A stretch of 64,000 bases of DNA from Asticcacaulis sp. AC460 (GTDB taxonomy: Bacteria > Pseudomonadota > Alphaproteobacteria > Caulobacterales > Caulobacteraceae): the NCBI RefSeq assembly GCF_000495795.1, contig NZ_AWGD01000021.1, forward strand, positions 62,001 to 126,000. Direction: 5' to 3'. The position numbers were made by a program, and so were the translations under genes. The notes under the pieces are model-generated. The model was not told where the DNA came from. It searched no databases and saw nothing but the letters and a program-made list of their open reading frames with translations. Of the stretch, positions 56,171 through 64,000 are shown piece after piece. Every line of letters starts with the position of its first letter. Position 1 is the first letter of the stretch.

Positions 56171-57658
56171 ATGGACATCGTGGGCAGCGCGACCGAATTG
56201 CCGCATTTTAGCGTCTTGCGAAGGCGCCGCCACGGAATGTGGGCACTCGTACTTGCGTCGGCCGGCCTGCTCTTCACGATCGCCTTTCCGGTCCATGCCA
56301 CAACAGTGAGCACGCCGGCCGCGCTCCAGACCAAGCCGCGTGTCATCATCCTCACCGACGTGCTCAACGAGCCGGACGACAGCCAGTCCCTAATCCGGGC
56401 CCTTCTGTATAGCAATGATATCGACATTCGCGGTCTGGTGGCGACGACCTCGACGTGGCAGAGATCGGTCGTCCATCCGGAAGAAATCGAACGCCTGGTG
56501 CTGGCATACGGTCAGGTCCTGCCCAATTTGCGCGTCCATTCGCCTTCCTATCCCGATTCCCAGGCCCTGTTGTCTGTCGTGCGCGCCGGGCGCGCCGCCT
56601 ACGGCATGAGCGGGGTCGGCCAAGGGCTCGACACCGATGCCTCCCGGCTGATTATCGCCGAAGTCGACAAGGCCGACGCCCGGCCGGTATGGATTTGCAT
56701 CTGGGGTGGCGCCGTCGACCTTGCCCAAGCGCTTGACCACGTCCAGCGGACGCGGACACCGCGAGAGGTCGAGGCCTTTGTCGCCAAGTTGCGCGTCTAT
56801 TCGATTTCCGACCAAGACGATGCCGGCCCCTGGATCCGCGCCACATTCCCAAGACTGTTCTGGATCGCCAGCATCCACGCCTTCAACGACTATCCGCGGG
56901 CGGCATGGCAGGGCATGTCCGCCGACACCGTTTTTCCCGATCCGGGGCCCGATACTTCCCTGATGAGCCCGCCCTGGCTGGATGCACATATCCGCGTCGG
57001 CCCGTTGGGCAGCCTCTACCCCAAGCCGCTGTTCGCGGTCGAGGGTGACAGCCCGTCCTTTCTTTACCTCATTCCAAACGGCCTAGGCGTCCCTGAACGT
57101 CCGGACTATGGCGGCTGGGGCGGCCGCTATGGCGCCGTCAGCCCGCAATTCGGTCTGCATGCCGATACCGGGGACACCGCTGTCGGGCATGACGGACAGT
57201 TGCATACCGGGAACCGCGTCGATGTCTGGCGATGGCGCGAGGCGGTCCAGCTCGATTTCGCCAACCGTATGCAATGGACGCTTGCAGGGAGCTATGCGGC
57301 GGCCAATCATCCGCCCCAGGTTGCCCTGCAAGGCGATCAGAGCCTGGAGCCGATGGAACTTACCGTCAGATATGGCGATACAATCCACCTGAGCGCGGCG
57401 GGTTCGACGGATCCGGACGGCGACGGGCTGGCCTATAGATGGTGGTGGTACCGTGATCCCTCGCCGCCCCTGTTCGCGATGACGCCGCAGATCAGCGCGC
57501 CGGATGCACCCGAGACCGATATCACCTTACCGGACCAGCAGGTCGTTCCGGGCGAAAAGGTTTATCACATCATCCTGGAAGTTCGCGACCGCCCCAAGAC
57601 CGGTGATCTGCCCTTTGTGCGCTATCGCCGGGCGGTCATCCACATCCTCCCAAAGTAA
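56171..57658 (+). CDS. Sde182-like (DUF1593) exported protein with nucleoside-hydrolase-like domain
   Basis: 495 residues from the chosen ATG. The N-terminus has a signal peptide (RRRRHGMWALVLASAGLLFTIAFPVHA). The first domain, about 50-340, resembles the nucleoside-hydrolase-like domain of cellulose-binding Sde182: RVIILTDVLNEPDDSQSLIRALLYSNDIDIRGLVATTSTW, PVWICIWGGAVDLAQAL, and a later PDYGGWGGRYG. A C-terminal beta-sandwich (GSTDPDGDGLAYRWWWY) resembles a PKD/Ig-like module. The true start is unsure (GTG 56060, ATG 56171 or ATG 56237). With the next gene, a GPH transporter, it suggests use of a plant glycan or glycoside. Confidence 0.8.
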   Translation: MDIVGSATELPHFSVLRRRRHGMWALVLASAGLLFTIAFPVHATTVSTPAALQTKPRVIILTDVLNEPDDSQSLIRALLYSNDIDIRGLVATTSTWQRSVVHPEEIERLVLAYGQVLPNLRVHSPSYPDSQALLSVVRAGRAAYGMSGVGQGLDTDASRLIIAEVDKADARPVWICIWGGAVDLAQALDHVQRTRTPREVEAFVAKLRVYSISDQDDAGPWIRATFPRLFWIASIHAFNDYPRAAWQGMSADTVFPDPGPDTSLMSPPWLDAHIRVGPLGSLYPKPLFAVEGDSPSFLYLIPNGLGVPERPDYGGWGGRYGAVSPQFGLHADTGDTAVGHDGQLHTGNRVDVWRWREAVQLDFANRMQWTLAGSYAAANHPPQVALQGDQSLEPMELTVRYGDTIHLSAAGSTDPDGDGLAYRWWWYRDPSPPLFAMTPQISAPDAPETDITLPDQQVVPGEKVYHIILEVRDRPKTGDLPFVRYRRAVIHILPK

Positions 57659-57792
57659 GAAATGAACTTAAGTCTCAATATTGATCCGGAGTTCACTCCT
57701 TACTTTAACTGTAATCCAACTTGGCTTTTGCCGGGACGCGGCCTAAGACTCGCTATAGAGGTCTGAGGATCGGGATATTACAGGAGAATCGC

Positions 57793-59175
57793 ATGCCATC
57801 GGGGGGGACGAATTCCAACAGCGAACGACAAGTGTCGATGGCGCAGATGCTGGCCTTTATTGGCCCATGCCTGCCCTTTGCCGCGCTTGGCCTTCCCCTC
57901 GCGGTTATTCTGTCGGAATATTACGCCAGCGAAATCGGATTGAGCCTGGGCGTTGTCGGCGCCGTGTTCATGGTGGTGCGTCTGTTCGATATTTTCGTCG
58001 ATCCGCTGGTCGGCTGGGGCATGGACAAGACGCGGACGCGATGGGGTCGGTTCAAACTGTGGATGTTCATCTGCCTTCCCATACTCTTCGTGTCGACGGG
58101 GTTTATATTTCTGGCGCCTGCCGGCGTGTCGCCAATCTACCTCGGCTGCTGGCTGATCATCATCTATATCGGTTTTTCCATAGCTGCGCTTAGCCAGTCC
58201 AGTTGGGGCAGCATTCTGACCGACAATTATAACGAGCGGACGCGGATTTTTGCCTGGTGGCAAATGGCGAATATCGTTGGCATTATTGCGGTTCTGCTGA
58301 TCCCCATTCTTGTGATGAACGTCATGGGCGGATCCAAAACCCTGGCCGTTCAGGCCATGGGGGTATTCATCATGGTTCTTTTGCCGGTGATGATCGGTAT
58401 CGCGCTTTGGGTTGTACCGGAAAAGATCTCCAATACCTCGGCGCACGATGTCAGGTTAAGCGACTATTTTCGAATGCTGCGGCGACCAAACGTCATTCGT
58501 GTCTTGCTGGCCGACCTGTGGTTGGGTCTGGCGCCGGGCATTATGGGCGCCCTCTTCTTCTTCTACTTCATTCAGACCAAGGGGCTGAACCGCGAGCAAT
58601 GCAATATTGCCATGTTCCTCTATTTCTTTGCCGGCCTGGTCGGCGCACCGATCTGGAACTGGGCGTCCAAAAAGTACAATAAACACCGCACACTGATTGC
58701 TTCCAGCCTGATCTTCGCTGTGATTTATGCCGGCCTGGGCTTCTTGCCGGAAAAGAATTTCCCGGTGACCGCCGGGCTGGTGTTTCTCGCCGGCATTCCT
58801 TATGCCGCGTCCCTTCTGCTGACTCGCGCGCTTATGGCCGACATCGGGGATGAGGTCCTTCTGGAAACAGGACATGACCACAAGGGAACCCTGATGGCGA
58901 TTTTGTCGGCGACGACGAAACTGGGTTATGCCTTTTCGGTCCTGACCATGTCCGCGCTGGCGGCGCTGGGCTTCGACAACAGGGTCGAAACCAATAGTAC
59001 CGAGGCGCTGATGTGGGTGCAGATATTTTTTGTCGGCCTGCCGGTCGCTTTCCTCTTGCTCGGCGCCCTTGCAATGCGCTCCTATAACCTGACGCCTGAA
59101 CGCTATGCGGAAATTCAGGCAGGATTGCGTGAAAAGGGCATTTCCAATGACACAGGAACCGCACCCGGCCATTGA
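57793..59175 (+). CDS. GPH-family (MFS) sugar:cation symporter
   Basis: 460 residues, 12 helices. Family marks: VVRLFDIFVDPLVGWGMDKTRTRWGRFKLWM (loop 2-3 of GPH transporters), SWGSILTDNYNERTRIFAWWQ, and ALMADIGDEVLLETGHDHKGTLMAI. Transports a glycoside or uronide with Na+ or H+; substrate unknown. CAGGAGA lies 6 bases before ATG 57793. The gene runs on over the first 29 bases of mazG. Confidence 0.9.
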   Translation: MPSGGTNSNSERQVSMAQMLAFIGPCLPFAALGLPLAVILSEYYASEIGLSLGVVGAVFMVVRLFDIFVDPLVGWGMDKTRTRWGRFKLWMFICLPILFVSTGFIFLAPAGVSPIYLGCWLIIIYIGFSIAALSQSSWGSILTDNYNERTRIFAWWQMANIVGIIAVLLIPILVMNVMGGSKTLAVQAMGVFIMVLLPVMIGIALWVVPEKISNTSAHDVRLSDYFRMLRRPNVIRVLLADLWLGLAPGIMGALFFFYFIQTKGLNREQCNIAMFLYFFAGLVGAPIWNWASKKYNKHRTLIASSLIFAVIYAGLGFLPEKNFPVTAGLVFLAGIPYAASLLLTRALMADIGDEVLLETGHDHKGTLMAILSATTKLGYAFSVLTMSALAALGFDNRVETNSTEALMWVQIFFVGLPVAFLLLGALAMRSYNLTPERYAEIQAGLREKGISNDTGTAPGH

Positions 59176-59953
59176 GGGTTTGCTGGAAGTCATGCGCCGG
59201 CTGCGCGATCCGGTCGGGGGCTGTCCCTGGGATCGGGAACAGACCTTCGCGACGATCGCGCCCTATACCGTCGAAGAATCGTACGAAGTCGCCGACGCTA
59301 TCCAGCGCGACGATATGCGCGACCTGAAAGAGGAACTGGGCGACCTTTTGTTCCAGGTCGTTTTTCATTCGCGCCTGGCGGAAGAGCAAGGGTTGTTCGA
59401 CTTCCATGACGTCGCCGCCGCCATGTCGGAAAAGCTGATCCGCCGCCATCCTCACGTTTTCGGCGATGTCGGCGACCGCACGGCCGACGAACAGAACGCT
59501 GCCTGGGAAGTGACCAAGGCGTTAGAACGCAAGGCCAAGAACAAGACCGGTATTCTGGACGATGTTCCGGTCGGCCTCCCTGCCCTCACCCGTGCTGCCA
59601 AACTGACCAAGCGCGCCGCGAGGGTCGGGTTCGATTGGCCCACCGTGCGTGAGGTGGTCGACAAGCTGGACGAGGAAACCGCCGAGTTAAAGGCCGAACT
59701 CGACCACGGCGATCTGGACAAGGCACGCGCCGAACTTGGCGACCTGCTGTTCGTCCTGGCCAATCTGGCGCGCAAGCTGGATGTCGAGCCGGAGGATGCG
59801 TTGCGCCTGACGAATGCCAAGTTCGTGCGACGTTTCGAGTCGATCGAAAACGCATTGCACGCCGAGGGCCGGACACCCGACCAGTCCAACCTGGAAGAAA
59901 TGGACGCCTTGTGGAACGCTGCCAAGCACAAAGAGCGTGAAAGCCAGCCGTGA
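59147..59953 (+). CDS. mazG: Nucleoside triphosphate pyrophosphohydrolase MazG
   Basis: Hydrolyses (d)NTPs to NMP and PPi; 268 residues with two MazG domains. The first has LRDPVGGCPWDREQTFATIAPYTVEESYEVADAI and ELGDLLFQVVFHSRLAEE, the second KLDEETAELKAEL and AELGDLLFVLANLARKL, each with the ExxE/ExxD metal motif. ATG 59147 with AAAAGGG upstream lies inside the end of the transporter gene, so the two are likely translated from one mRNA. Confidence 0.95.
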   Translation: MTQEPHPAIEGLLEVMRRLRDPVGGCPWDREQTFATIAPYTVEESYEVADAIQRDDMRDLKEELGDLLFQVVFHSRLAEEQGLFDFHDVAAAMSEKLIRRHPHVFGDVGDRTADEQNAAWEVTKALERKAKNKTGILDDVPVGLPALTRAAKLTKRAARVGFDWPTVREVVDKLDEETAELKAELDHGDLDKARAELGDLLFVLANLARKLDVEPEDALRLTNAKFVRRFESIENALHAEGRTPDQSNLEEMDALWNAAKHKERESQP

Positions 59954-60009
59954 GTTTCAGCGAGAATTCGTAAGCCGGGCGTAATTGGTGAAAACCTGCC
60001 CCTGGCGTA

Positions 60010-60037
60010 AACTCCGTTAAATCGGAGTTTGTGCATG
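60010..60037 (+). promoter_or_regulatory. Hairpin covering the Shine-Dalgarno sequence of the following gene
   Basis: AACTCCG (60010-60016) pairs perfectly with CGGAGTT (60023-60029), loop TTAAAT. The right arm contains the GGAG ribosome site, 7 bases before ATG 60035. The stem would hide the site when folded, a layout used by RNA thermometers and other translational switches. Confidence 0.6.
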
Positions 60038-60631
60038 CTGAAGGCCAAGGCCACCGCTATCAAACGATTAGTCCTATGGGGCGCGCTGGTCGCCGGCGCC
60101 GCAGCTTTATTCGGTTTTGCCGCCCCGGCCTGGCAAACCTGGCGTGAAGATGCGGCGCTACGCGACGCCCATATCAGTTATGTGCAATTTCCCTGCACCA
60201 CCATGACAACGGCCGCCGATTGTCCGAGTTACCGGATCGATGCGTTCGGTGACGGCACCGTGGTCTACCAAGGCGGCGCGGGAACCAAGGTCCAGGGCAG
60301 CTACATCTACCGAGTCTCGGACGAGGATTTGCGCGCCTATATCCGCGACTTGCAGGTTTCGTCCTTCTGGTCGCAGGCTATGCCGGCGGGCCCAAACCGG
60401 ATCGGCGGTTCCTGCCTGATCACGCTTCATGTCAAGAAGGAGGTGCGGCGGAATGGCTGCCTGAAATGGAAACCGGGCAGCGACCAGGCCATGGATGACG
60501 CTTCCGTTTCAGATAGCGTAGCACAATTGGAAGCGTTGACCCGCGTCAACAGCCTGGCTCGCGGCGACGCCGGCACCGAAGAGGTGAAGCGCCATATCCG
60601 GCCTTTCAAACCGAAGAAAAATACATTTTGA
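60035..60631 (+). CDS. Hypothetical membrane-anchored protein (DUF6438-like)
   Basis: 198 residues. One N-terminal helix (about 10-32, LVLWGALVAGAAALFGFAAPAW), then a soluble domain with YRIDAFGDGTVVYQGGAG, GSYIYRVSDEDLRAYIRDLQVSSFW and CLITLHV. The first part resembles DUF6438 domains of unknown function. Four cysteines (CTTMTTAADC, GGSC, NGC) may form disulfides outside the cytoplasm. The C-terminus is basic. ATG 60035 follows GGAG by 7 bases. Confidence 0.7.
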   Translation: MLKAKATAIKRLVLWGALVAGAAALFGFAAPAWQTWREDAALRDAHISYVQFPCTTMTTAADCPSYRIDAFGDGTVVYQGGAGTKVQGSYIYRVSDEDLRAYIRDLQVSSFWSQAMPAGPNRIGGSCLITLHVKKEVRRNGCLKWKPGSDQAMDDASVSDSVAQLEALTRVNSLARGDAGTEEVKRHIRPFKPKKNTF

Positions 60632-60782
60632 TTTGAAAGCGTTCCTGAATGCCCATTGCCATCAGCAAGTTAATCACAATATCGCTTTTAATTTAAAAGT
60701 TGCGTTTTCGTTCTGATTGCGAATCGAAAGGCGGTCGCGTTAAGACTTGCGCCACGCCATTCAAAATGACCGGTGCCGCGCC
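60632..60782. promoter_or_regulatory. AT-rich leader of the HxlR gene with a near-perfect palindrome
   Basis: CTTTTAA (60685-60691), one T, TTAAAAG (60693-60699) form a 15-base palindrome about 85 bases before the regulator's start. It could be an autoregulatory operator; no promoter elements are clear. Confidence 0.35.
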
Positions 60783-61373
60783 ATGAAACGAACCGCTAAA
60801 GCTTCACCTCCGCCCCCTGCCCCGCGGCCTTCGGGGCCCAGGTCGCGGCTGATCCGGGCCGAAGCGCCGGCGGCGAAGCCCCCCTTGATCAAGAAGCCTG
60901 CGCCGGACAAGACACACCGGTCTCTGTGCCCCGTCAATCTGACGCTGGAGCAGATAGGTGACTCCTGGACCATGCTGATTATCCGTGACCTTATGCTGCG
61001 CGGGCATACCGGCTATCAGGCGTTCCTGCGATCGGAAGAGAGGATCGCCACCAACATCCTGGCCGACCGCCTGTCACGGCTGGAGCAAAACGGACTGGTG
61101 GTCAAAAAGCCGGATCCGGCCGATGCGCGAAAATTCATCTACAGCCTGACCGAAAAAGGCGCTGATCTGGCGCCGCTGCTGGTCGAACTGGCGCTCTATT
61201 CGATTAAGCACGAACGCCGTACCGACATGCCGAAGGATGTCGTGGCCGAGATGCAGCGCAATAAACCGGTCTTCGTCTCGCGTCTGGTCAGGGCCAATAC
61301 GCCGAAGTCGCCAATAAAGCGCCGCAAGCCGGAACCGCGCGAAGCCGCGGACGAGACCCTGAGCCTGTTCTGA
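60783..61373 (+). CDS. HxlR-family winged-helix transcription regulator
   Basis: 196 residues. A Pro/Ala/Lys-rich N-terminal tail of about 45 residues precedes the winged helix (about 50-150): CPVNLTLEQIGDSWTMLIIRDLML, then ERIATNILADRLSRLEQNGLVVKKPDP and YSLTEKGADLAPLLVEL. The conserved HxlR cysteine is at the domain's start, so redox or electrophile sensing is possible. The C-terminus is basic. ATG 60783 has no good ribosome site; the start at 60747 is an alternative. Confidence 0.85.
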   Translation: MKRTAKASPPPPAPRPSGPRSRLIRAEAPAAKPPLIKKPAPDKTHRSLCPVNLTLEQIGDSWTMLIIRDLMLRGHTGYQAFLRSEERIATNILADRLSRLEQNGLVVKKPDPADARKFIYSLTEKGADLAPLLVELALYSIKHERRTDMPKDVVAEMQRNKPVFVSRLVRANTPKSPIKRRKPEPREAADETLSLF

Positions 61374-61486
61374 GGTAAGGGAAATTCAGATTTTCTGTCT
61401 ACAGATCAAATATTTATGAGTTAATCCTCATGCATTTTGGCAGGCCTGAAGCGCAGCTGAATTCGCTGATCACAATCGGGCGTCGA
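61374..61486. other. Convergent gap after the HxlR gene
   Basis: AT-rich, no gene and no clear terminator hairpin seen. Confidence 0.4.
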
Positions 61487-62254
61487 TCAGTTTTTCAGAC
61501 CTCTGACCTCATCCAGAAAGTTTTGGAAGATTTCACTATGTTCGGGAAACTTCAGTAGGCCGGCGGCGAAAACCTGTTCCGCCTCTCTCAGCGATCCCAG
61601 GCGCAGCAGGCATTCTCCCTTGGAAAAGAAAGCCGCCATACCATCGGGATTCACGTGCAACGATTCGCGAAAGCCGGACAGCGCCCGATCAAAGAGGCCC
61701 AGTTCCATGAGAGCAAAAGCACGGTTGTCGATAGCCTCAAAGAACAAGGGGAAGACGTCTATGGCCTTCTCGTACTGCGGAATTGCCGCCGCGGCCTTCC
61801 CCTGATCGTGCAAGATGAGCGCTTCATGATAGTGGGCGTTGGCGCGATTGATCACCTGCTCGACATCCTGGCCGGTAAATTCGATGTAGCGCGGAAAGTC
61901 TGTGAGCTTGAGATATTCGACAAAGCCGCCGAGCTCGTCCGGACTGACCTTCTGATTGCCGATATGCTTCCAATCGTGTTCAAAGGCTCCGGCGGAGATC
62001 GGGGCATGCCAGACCTTCACGGCCAGGCCGGAAACGGTGACGAGCGTCGGTTCCTGCGGCGTGTAATCGTAGGTCAGGCAATGCGCCGTCGGTGAATGTC
62101 CGTCAAAAGGGTCGATGGCCAGGATTTTTACGGCGCACCAACCCTTTCGATCCTTGTGTTGAATGATGATATCACCGGGTTTGAGGACGACATCATTGGC
62201 GCCCGGTTCGCGCGCACTGAACCAGCCGGCGAACTTTTGAAAAACGTCTTTCAT
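61487..62254 (-). CDS. TPR-repeat protein with N-terminal beta-rich domain
   Basis: 255 residues. The N-terminal 100 residues (VVLKPGDIIIQHKDRKGWCAVKILAIDPF, TAHCLTYDY) are a beta-rich unit I do not recognise. Residues about 140-240 carry tetratricopeptide repeats (ANAHYHEALILHDQGKAAAAIPQYEKAIDVFP, then AIDNRAFALMELGLFDRALSGFRESLHVNP and AAFFSKGECLLRLGSLREAEQVF). Cytosolic, probably a protein-interaction factor. GGGGGAG lies 6 bases before ATG 62254. 25 bases downstream of hflX on the same strand. Confidence 0.8.
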   Translation of the reverse strand: MKDVFQKFAGWFSAREPGANDVVLKPGDIIIQHKDRKGWCAVKILAIDPFDGHSPTAHCLTYDYTPQEPTLVTVSGLAVKVWHAPISAGAFEHDWKHIGNQKVSPDELGGFVEYLKLTDFPRYIEFTGQDVEQVINRANAHYHEALILHDQGKAAAAIPQYEKAIDVFPLFFEAIDNRAFALMELGLFDRALSGFRESLHVNPDGMAAFFSKGECLLRLGSLREAEQVFAAGLLKFPEHSEIFQNFLDEVRGLKN

Positions 62255-62279
62255 GTGCGCTCCCCCAATCTCCGCAGTG

Positions 62280-63599
62280 TTATCCGGCGGCCATCCGCTC
62301 ATAGCGGCCATAGGCCATGTCCGACAGCTTGACCTTTACGTGGACCCTGCCGTCCTCGTCCTCGTGGCGGGCGATGATCCGGCCATGCTGATACAGGAAG
62401 GCCAGGGCCTCGCCTTGGTGCGGTTCCAGAACCAGGTCGATTTCCTCGCCTTCGGCATCGACCAAGGCGGCGATACGCGATAGCAGGGCTTCTATCCCCT
62501 CACCCGTGACGGCGGAGACGGGTATGGGTTTCTGGGCATCGCGGGCGGTGACGGCGCGGCTGTACAAAACCTCTTTGGAATCAGCATCCAACAGGTCGAT
62601 CTTATTCCAGACTTCGAACATGCGGCCGCGGTCGAGATCGGGCAGGATCTGCTGCAGAACCTGTTCGACGTCCTGGCGCTGAGCCTCGGTTTCCTCATTG
62701 GAAACATCGCGAACATGCAGGATCAGGTCGGCTTGCTCGACCTCCTCCAGGGTGGCGCGGAAGGCGGCGACCAGTTCGTGCGGCAGGTCCGAAATGAAAC
62801 CCACCGTGTCGCTGAGCATGGCCGAGCGGCCGTTGGGCAGCTTCAGGGTGCGCAGGGTGGTGTCGAGCGTAGCGAACAGCAGGTCCTTGGCAAGGACCTC
62901 GGCCCGGGTCAGGTTGTTGAACAGGGTCGACTTGCCGGCATTGGTATAGCCGACCAGGGCAACGATAGGATACGGCACCTTCTTGCGCTGGACGCGATGC
63001 AGGTTGCGCGTCCGGCGGACGTCGTCCAGCTCGGTTTTCAACTGCTTGATCTTGTCGGCGATCATGCGGCGGTCGAGTTCGATCTGGGTTTCGCCGGGAC
63101 CGCCCGTGGTGCCGGTGGCACGCTGGCGTTCCAGGTGGGTCCAGGTCCGCACCAGGCGCGACTTTTCATATTCCAGCCGCGCCAGCTCGACCTGAAGCTT
63201 GCCTTCGCGCGTGCGGGCGCGGCGGCCGAAGATCTCCAGGATCATGCCGGTGCGGTCGATGACCTTTCGCTCCAGTTCCTTTTCCAGGTTGCGTTGCTGG
63301 ATCGGGGTCAGGGCGCCGTTGACCACGCACAGGGAAGCTTCAGCGTCCTCACACAGGGCCTTGATCTCTTCGACCTTACCGGCGCCGAACAGGGTGGCAG
63401 GATTGAGTTTGCGCACACGCACCGACAGCGAGCCCACGATTTCGAGGTCCAGCGCCAGGGCAAGGCCGATGGCCTCTTCCAGACGCGAGTCCTCATGCAG
63501 GCGCGGCGCGGCGCGCTGGTCGGCAGCGTGCGCGATATCCGGGTCGACGACAACCGCCCGGACGATGTCGGGGGCGTGATCGATATATTTGTCAGTCAA
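62280..63599 (-). CDS. hflX: GTPase HflX
   Basis: Ribosome-splitting GTPase of 439 residues. HflX N-terminal domain (NPATLFGAGKVEEIKAL, VVNGALTPIQQRNLEKEL, RTREGKLQVELARLEYEKSRLVRTWTHLERQ, GGPGETQIELDRR), then the G domain: GYTNAGKST (G1), DTVGF (G3), NKID (G4), SAVTGEG (G5). The start TTG 63599 is proposed because AAAAGGGGA stands 8 bases before it; a TTG at 63626 overlapping the hfq stop is the alternative. hfq-hflX is a classic operon. Confidence 0.94.
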   Translation of the reverse strand: MTDKYIDHAPDIVRAVVVDPDIAHAADQRAAPRLHEDSRLEEAIGLALALDLEIVGSLSVRVRKLNPATLFGAGKVEEIKALCEDAEASLCVVNGALTPIQQRNLEKELERKVIDRTGMILEIFGRRARTREGKLQVELARLEYEKSRLVRTWTHLERQRATGTTGGPGETQIELDRRMIADKIKQLKTELDDVRRTRNLHRVQRKKVPYPIVALVGYTNAGKSTLFNNLTRAEVLAKDLLFATLDTTLRTLKLPNGRSAMLSDTVGFISDLPHELVAAFRATLEEVEQADLILHVRDVSNEETEAQRQDVEQVLQQILPDLDRGRMFEVWNKIDLLDADSKEVLYSRAVTARDAQKPIPVSAVTGEGIEALLSRIAALVDAEGEEIDLVLEPHQGEALAFLYQHGRIIARHEDEDGRVHVKVKLSDMAYGRYERMAAG

Positions 63600-63622
63600 T
63601 GAAGAATCCCCTTTTAGGGATA

Positions 63623-63871
63623 TCAATCATCGGCGTCGTCTTCTTGCTCATAGAGCTGGACGGGTGCGGCCGGCATGATGGTCGAGATCGCGTGCTTGTA
63701 CACCAGTTGCGATTGGCCATCGCGGCGCAGCAACACGCAGAAATTGTCGAACCAGCTGACGATACCTTGCAGCTTGACGCCGTTGATCAGAAAAATGGTC
63801 AAGGGAGTTTTTGTTTTGCGGACACTGTTCAGAAACGTGTCCTGCAGGTTTTGCTTCTTGTCGTGGGACAT
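63623..63871 (-). CDS. hfq: RNA chaperone Hfq
   Basis: 82 residues forming an Sm-like hexamer that pairs small RNAs with mRNAs. The Sm1 part has [35 protein letters not shown] and Sm2 [14 protein letters not shown]; the YKHA motif at the uridine pocket is intact. The acidic C-tail (EQEDDADD) is short, as in alphaproteobacteria. AAGGG precedes the ATG. Confidence 0.97.
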   Translation of the reverse strand: MSHDKKQNLQDTFLNSVRKTKTPLTIFLINGVKLQGIVSWFDNFCVLLRRDGQSQLVYKHAISTIMPAAPVQLYEQEDDADD

Positions 63872-64000
63872 TAATCGGCCCTTCTCATTTCATAAAAATT
63901 TGGGGAGCACGATACCCCCCACACAGACAACGCGCGATAATAGGCAAATAACTTCCGTGATTTCAACCGCACTGCGGTAAAATTATTTTGCAAGTCTTCA
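63872..64000. other. Upstream region of hfq
   Basis: No gene in the last 129 bases. A short inverted repeat ACCGC/GCGGT lies near 63964-63976. The hfq promoter should be here or beyond the window end. Confidence 0.4.

Overview
This 64 kb window is a chromosomal segment of a Gram-negative alphaproteobacterium, most likely a Caulobacterales member close to Asticcacaulis or Caulobacter. The assignment rests on recall of family sequences and gene order, not on a search. The pointers are the order lon-hup-tRNA-Val, a nuo operon running into birA-coaX-rnj, glpX-recJ-tRNA-Glu, recG-sdhE-mfd with a PopA-like cyclic-di-GMP effector next door, a tandem cold-shock-domain protein, and a separate NDUFS4-type complex I subunit. 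The DNA is GC-rich and almost all core chromosome. I see no rRNA, CRISPR array, insertion sequence or intact prophage. There are seven tRNA genes: Val(TAC), Asp(GTC), Glu(TTC), Pro(TGG), Pro(CGG), Arg(TCT) and Ser(TGA).

Layout. 1-1.7 kb: the 3' end of lon, hup (HU) and tRNA-Val, each with a good terminator. 1.8-6.0 kb, minus strand: a membrane-anchored EEP-family phosphatase/nuclease and a large type V autotransporter. 6.5 kb: tRNA-Asp. 6.9-22.4 kb: the 14-gene complex I operon nuoA-N, interrupted by two extra genes, a three-helix membrane protein between nuoD and nuoE and an OB-fold/TM2 protein between nuoF and nuoG. birA, coaX and rnj follow at once. 26-28 kb: phaC (polyhydroxyalkanoate synthase) on the minus strand. 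28.1-32.6 kb: an exported hypothetical protein, glpX, recJ, tRNA-Glu and a double cold-shock protein with a structured leader. 32.7-34.3 kb: a DUF192 lipoprotein, two tRNA-Pro genes, a repeat-rich gap, the NDUFS4-like gene and tRNA-Arg.

34.3-36.6 kb, minus strand: 3-mercaptopyruvate sulfurtransferase and DNA photolyase. 36.6-39.5 kb: an envelope cluster of a family 2 glycosyltransferase, a lipid A-type acyltransferase and a DUF3089 protein. 39.5-45.4 kb: recG (minus) diverging from sdhE-mfd. 45.4-51.2 kb, minus strand: the PopA-like effector, a TusA-like protein, a Tat-type GH5 lipoprotein, a nucleobase permease, a homocysteine methyltransferase and tRNA-Ser. 51.4-55.5 kb: rlpA, tmk, holB, tatD and a PhnP-like metallo-hydrolase, tightly packed. 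55.5-59.2 kb: a small membrane protein and a probable carbohydrate locus (Sde182/DUF1593 protein plus GPH-type transporter). 59.1-61.4 kb: mazG, a hypothetical protein whose Shine-Dalgarno sequence lies in a hairpin, and an HxlR regulator. 61.5-63.9 kb, minus strand: a TPR protein, hflX and hfq.

The main functional theme is respiration: 14 core complex I subunits, an assembly/accessory candidate elsewhere (NDUFS4) and an SDH flavinylation factor (sdhE). The most unusual points are the two non-canonical genes inside the nuo operon, the degenerate GGDEF protein that keeps its RxxD inhibitory site, a family of dispersed intergenic repeats, a duplicated tRNA-Pro 3' end beside a perfect hairpin, and several structured leaders. 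I did not find a complete new defence or mobile system.
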